64,000 nt of DNA from Heloderma charlesbogerti (taxonomy: Eukaryota > Chordata > Lepidosauria > Squamata > Helodermatidae): NCBI GenBank assembly GCA_026122225.1, contig JANEZZ010000807.1, forward strand, positions 1,054,001-1,118,000, read 5' to 3'. The notes beneath the pieces were generated by a model. The model saw nothing but the letters and a program-made list of their open reading frames with translations, made no database searches and was not told the origin of the DNA. Below, one piece after another: positions 59,801 to 64,000 of this stretch. The first letter of the stretch is position 1. Every line of letters begins with the position of its first letter. A program made the position numbers and the translations under genes.

Positions 59801-62800
59801 AGAAGGGGAAGAAATGGAAGCAGTGACAGATTTTATTTTCTTGGGCTCCAAGATCACTGCAGACAGTGACTGTAGCCATGACGCTTGCTCCTTGGGAGGA
59901 AAGCTATGGCAAACCTAGACAGCATAGTAAGAAGCAGAGACATCACCTTGCCGACGAAGATTCGTATAATCAAAGCTATGGTTTTCCCAGTAGTAATGTA
60001 TGGCTGTGAGAGCTGGACTATAAGGAAGGCTGAGCGCCGAAGAATTGATGCCTTCGAACTGTGGCGCTGGAGAAGACTCTTACGAGTCCCCTGGACTGCA
60101 AGGAGGTCAAATCAGTCCATCCTAAAGGAAATCAACCCTGACTGTTCATTGGAAGGACAGATACTGAAGCTGAAGCTGAAATATTTTGGCCACCTAATGC
60201 GAAGAGAAAACTCTCTGGAAAAGACCCTGATGCTGGGAAAGATTGATGGCAAAAGGAGAAGGGGACGGCAGAGGATGAGATGGCTAGATAGCATCACCGA
60301 TGCAATGAGTATGAACTTGAGCACACTCCAGGAGAGAGCGCAGGATAGGAAGGCCTGGCGTGCTATGGTCCATGGGGTCACAAAGAGTCGGACACGACTT
60401 AACGACTGAACAACAACAGATTCCTTGCAGATGTCATAAAACTGGGTGAATCTAGTCAGACCTCACCTCCAATACGGTGTCCAGTTCTGGATACCACACT
60501 TGAAGATGGATTCAGATAAATTGGAACGAGTTTGGCAAAGGGCAACAAAGAGGACCAAGGGACTAGAAACCAAGTCCTACGAGGAAAGATGGAAGGAACC
60601 AGATACCCTCAAGTACCCAAAGAGTTCTTACATGGAAGAGGGCCACAACCTGTTCTCTATCCTCCAAGACTTCAGGACATGAAAATAAAAGGCTAAAGTT
60701 ACAGGAAGGCAGATTTTGGTTGAACATCAGGAGAAACTCCTAACCGTCAGAGCTGTCAGACCATGGAACTAATGGCCCAGGGAGGTGGTGGGCTCTCTGT
60801 CACTAGAGGTCTTCAAGCAGAGACGGGACAACTGTCTCTCAGGGATGCTTTGAACTGGATTCCTGCGCTGAACAGGGGTTGGATTCCATGGCCCCTTCCA
60901 ACTCTAGGATTCTATCAAATGCCACAGATATAAGGCTTAACTTTCTCTTCTGGGTACTGAATTGCAAAGAACAACACAGCCAACTAAGTGTTGGAACAAA
61001 CACATAGAGAAACGTCACACCACTTTGTGAGCAATAAAAGAAAAACTGACCACTAACAAAAGAAAAAGCTAGGTTGGAATTAGTAATCCTTGTGAGAGCT
61101 GCTGTTGGCCAGAAAAGAAGTGGAGGTGGTGTTGACACAGAGGTAGCTTGCTACAGGATGGCTTGAGCCATAAAGGGGTGGAATCCCGTAGTACAGGGTG
61201 GGTGCCGAGGAAGTGAATGCTTGCCTCCTGGAACCAAAACCAGAGAAAAGGAAGGAAAATGGGTTGGTGGAAGACCCCACTCCGAAAGGGCTCTGCTGCA
61301 AGGCAGGAAATGTAGCAGTGCCATCTTATTCAGGGAGTAGAACTGGTATTTTCTTGGTGCAGGCTCTATACAGTTCTGCTGGCAATCCCAGCCTTCCATA
61401 TGGAGCTATCCGAACCCCAGTCCACATCCATCCTGAGCAAACTCTGCCTCCCGCCAAATGCTTACCCCAGGCCCCCAGCGCGGCCCTTTGGTCACCCAGC
61501 AGATCTCCGTCTGGCAGACAGGGCACCGGAGCCAGTCGCAGCCACCCTTCTTCTGCACAACGATGCGGCATACGGGACAGTGCATGGCCTCTCCCAGCTG
61601 AACTAGCGTCTAGGGGAGAGAGAGAAACAGGCTGCGGCCTGGAGGGAAGCATCCCCCAAAACACAGGCTCCTGTCCAGCCCTTTTGTGCCTGCCTTCAGA
61701 GCACTCAAAAGCACTTCTTTGCCAAAGCCCTCCCGTTGCCCTCCAGCTCCACTTCTGCCTCATTCTCCAGTTTTGCTCTGCATCTGGCAATCTACTGTCC
61801 TCTGAACAAGGCCTGCGTCAAGTCAGCAGTGCATTCTGTGCAATCTCTAGAAGGCAGGGGATGGATTAAATATTAAGCCGTGCAAGCCAAGGAGGAGAGA
61901 GCTGTGGGGAAAGGGACCCAGGGCATGGCACTTGGGGGGGGGGGTGAAGTGCTGCTGGCCAGGCTCTGCTGCAAAACGTGTTGTCGCCCCCCCCCATGGG
62001 TGCCGGGAGGTGCCCCAAGATCATCCCCCTCACCATTAGCATGTTGCTGGTCTCCCGGGCGGCAGCATCGTTGTGGGCCTGGAACTGCAGTTTGTCCTGG
62101 TACTGCTTGCAGTTCATGCCCTCGTGAATGGCCTGTGGGCAGGAAGAAGGGTTCAGACTCATTGGGCCCAGCAGAGGTTCCATCCTGCAAGGGGTGATTC
62201 CTGGCCAGGCATTGCAGCCTGGCTCACCGGAGCCCCCCAAGGTTTCTGTGCATGCGGCAAGACCACCATGGCCGCCCAGGCCTGCTCTGCAGATGCACCA
62301 GCTGGACGTGCCGCCGCCTCAAACTGGGGGGCGGGGGAGGGGCCTAGCTGTGAACGCCCGCCTTTGTGAAAAACAGCCTGTAAGCAGAAAACCACCCCAG
62401 CCATAGTTTTCTTTCTCGCTGCCCTGCCATTTTTATTTGGGTGACGTTTTTTATTTGGGGAAGCACGGAAAGATGGCATCATGCCCTGCAGTCTGAGGCA
62501 ATACCGTGCGCGCCATCCCCTCATGGTTCCGCAGGTGGAGATGCTGCAGCCCTTAGCTTGTGAGTTGCTCTGTTCCGTCTTCGCACGTTTGCTGCCTCCT
62601 CTGCCTTCATGCCCCAAGAGTAGCCCCGTGGGCACTCCTTCGTCCCACAGCGTGCTGGGACTCAGAGCTTCAGTTGCACAGGCAGAATGTAAGAAAAACG
62701 GAACGATTGCATTTTCCTAAGGAAGCCATTTCTGCCCTCCAGTCTTGCGCGAAGTGAAGCTAGAAAACAGGTGGGCAGGGGCTGCTGAAGTAGCTGAGGA

Positions 62801-63951
62801 AGCAAAATGGGTGTCTATGGGTGGGCTAACTGGGCTTGGGGGGCAAGGCCCCTGCCCTCCTTCATGGCCCTCAGGCCTCTCTGCTGACCCATATGCCTGT
62901 CTTGTCAGTCCCCCAACATCTTGTGAAATATTCCGATTTTTTTCCCCCGACGCCCTACTGGGCCTCAAGCCCATATAAGCCAGGGCACGCAGCACAGGAC
63001 GCTTTTCCCAGCATGCAACAGTGCTGCTGGAGCAAGGCAGGCTGGTGTAGTCCTGGCTCACCTTGCAGACAAGGCAGTTGAGAGCCCAGCAGATGGGGCA
63101 GCGGAACTCGTTGACGTCGTCCTCGTAGATGCACCAGCCGAGGCAGTCGGCCGTCTGGCAGTGGTAGCTGTTCTGGGCACGGCTCTCGGCCACCGCCAGC
63201 CGCCGCTCCAGGAAGCGCTCGTACTCGTCCCATGACACCAACTGCGGAGGCGGAGGAGGTGTCACAGAGACCCAAGGCGGAAGGGGGTCGGGGCCGGTGG
63301 GGCGCACCCTGTCTTCCCCGTCCAGTGAGGGGAAGTGAAAGGAGCCACAGGCCGCTGCCGCCTCAGCTTTCCCTGCTGCAGGAGGAGGAGTTCTGTGGAA
63401 GTTCTCTAGCGCTCTCGCGCTCTGCTCCACCAAGCAAAGCCGACCCGCGGCAAGGCCGCACTTCTCAGGCAGCTCTGGATGGAGACTGCCCGGTAACTGG
63501 CTGCCACTGGCAGGGCAGGACCCACATAGCCGCCCAGCCCGTCCTGCGGATCCTGAGGACAGGGCTGAGGCCATCCAGACTCACCGCCCGGATCTCCCTG
63601 TCCTGGAGGTGGCTGCTGCAGGCGTAGGAATCGTCTCGGAAGGGGCAGGCCACCTGGGGCTCTTCGCTGCAGCGGATCAGCTGGCGCAGGCAGTCCCTGG
63701 GGCGGGTGGGGAAGCATGTGGGTGAGACTGCTTGCAGTGCACTCCCCCTGCGGTGCAGCCCCCCGCCCCAAGGGCAGGAGAGCACCTCACCTGCAGAAGC
63801 TGTGCAGGCACTCCCGCAGCAACACTCCCTCGCCCGGCTCCACATCCAGGTAGCAGATGCGGCACTCCATCTCCTCCTGGTTGGGCACCAGAGCTTCTTC
63901 GTCCAGCTGGCACAGCTGCTGAAAGTTCTGCAGCCGGTTCTGCTCCTGTGC
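56882..63951 (-). CDS. RBCK1-like: HOIL-1/RBCK1-type RBR E3 ligase, C-terminal half (SHARPIN locus); 5' part beyond window
   Basis: Six exons are visible: 63951-63791, 63696-63585, 63241-63062, 62132-62034, 61609-61466, 56962-56882; 777 nt, 258 aa plus stop, in frame at every junction. RING1 begins ECRICYL...[14 protein letters not shown] and runs into exon 2 (DCLRQL...ACPF). The IBR is [12 protein letters not shown] with the [12 protein letters not shown] segment. RING2 is [19 protein letters not shown], followed by the HOIL-1-specific [10 protein letters not shown] and the GGCRC...CHPNCQNCH zinc-binding tail. The GC in KKGGCDW is where RBR ligases carry the catalytic thioester cysteine. HOIL-1 acts in the LUBAC complex and can form ester-linked ubiquitin. 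The place next to CYC1 is that of SHARPIN in human, whose mammalian protein ends without an RBR. N-terminal UBL/NZF exons are not in the window. It could instead be RBCK1 itself moved here. Confidence 0.9.
57225..60418 (+). mobile_element. BovB (RTE) LINE, nearly full length, inactivated
   Basis: A 5' region with the BovB phrases TGGTCCACTGGAGAAGGAAA and CACTCCAGTATTCCTGCCAA is followed by an endonuclease frame open from 57293 to 58825 ([30 protein letters not shown]) and RT pieces ([32 protein letters not shown], the YADD box at 59652-59663) and the C-terminal WLDSITDAM region, ending GAACAACAACAG. Breaks include stops at 58823-58825 and 59529-59531 and frameshifts near 59040, 59350, 59750 and 59880. 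It lies in the last intron of the RBR gene, antisense to it. The exact 5' boundary is uncertain. Confidence 0.93.
60425..60918 (+). mobile_element. CR1 3' end directly after BovB
   Basis: GTGTCCAGTTCTGGATACCA, GTTACAGGAAGGCAGATTTT and the terminus CTAGGATTCTATC mark a CR1 RT C-terminus and 3' UTR. It has several frameshifts. Confidence 0.8.
61610..62033 (-). other. Intron of the RBR gene, nothing recognised
   Basis: Intron between exons 62132-62034 and 61609-61466 of the RBR gene, acceptor CCCTAG. The larger introns at 62133-63061 and 63242-63584 likewise show no repeat or RNA gene I recognise. Confidence 0.5.
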
Positions 63952-64000
63952 CTGCGTGGGACAGGGAAAAGCAGAGGTGTTCCCAGCACACAGCAAAGGA

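Overview
This is a gene-dense, GC-rich piece of a vertebrate nuclear genome, most probably a squamate reptile (lizard-type). The genes have multi-exon GT-AG structures, CpG-rich promoters and AATAAA poly(A) signals. The repeats are those of squamates: CR1 and L2 LINEs, a nearly full-length BovB (RTE) LINE, a Penelope-like fragment, tRNA-derived SINEs and a 5S-rRNA-derived SINE. The species cannot be fixed from the sequence alone.

Layout. Positions 1-9.5 kb are a repeat-rich intergenic region: a SINE, a Penelope-like RT relic, two adjacent CR1 copies with a BovB tail and a nested CR1, then about 2 kb I cannot assign. OPLAH (minus strand, 26 coding exons, 10,003-30,439) follows, head-to-head across a CpG island with EXOSC4 (plus, 3 exons, 31,710-32,954). 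GPAA1 (plus, 12 coding exons, 36,746-48,907) and CYC1 (plus, 7 exons, 50,067-55,885) come next. A minus-strand gene (56,882 to beyond 64,000) converges on CYC1 and encodes the C-terminal RING-IBR-RING2 half of a HOIL-1/RBCK1-type ubiquitin ligase.

The order OPLAH-EXOSC4-GPAA1-CYC1 matches the human 8q24.3 block, where the next gene is SHARPIN. SHARPIN and RBCK1 are paralogous subunits of the linear ubiquitin assembly complex, but mammalian SHARPIN has no RBR module. The gene here sits in the SHARPIN slot and has a complete RBR with the presumed catalytic cysteine. This is the most interesting observation in the window.

Other notable points: GPAA1 has a clear U12-type AT-AC intron swollen to about 4.8 kb by retrotransposons; OPLAH has a GC-AG intron and an acceptor whose polypyrimidine tract is a tandem repeat. 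I rebuilt the exons by hand. Every coding exon set keeps frame across all junctions and gives proteins near the usual family lengths (OPLAH 1293 aa, EXOSC4 245, GPAA1 623, CYC1 310). The genes do housekeeping jobs in different compartments (glutathione cycle, RNA exosome, GPI anchoring, respiratory complex III, ubiquitin signalling) and are linked by conserved synteny, not by a shared pathway.
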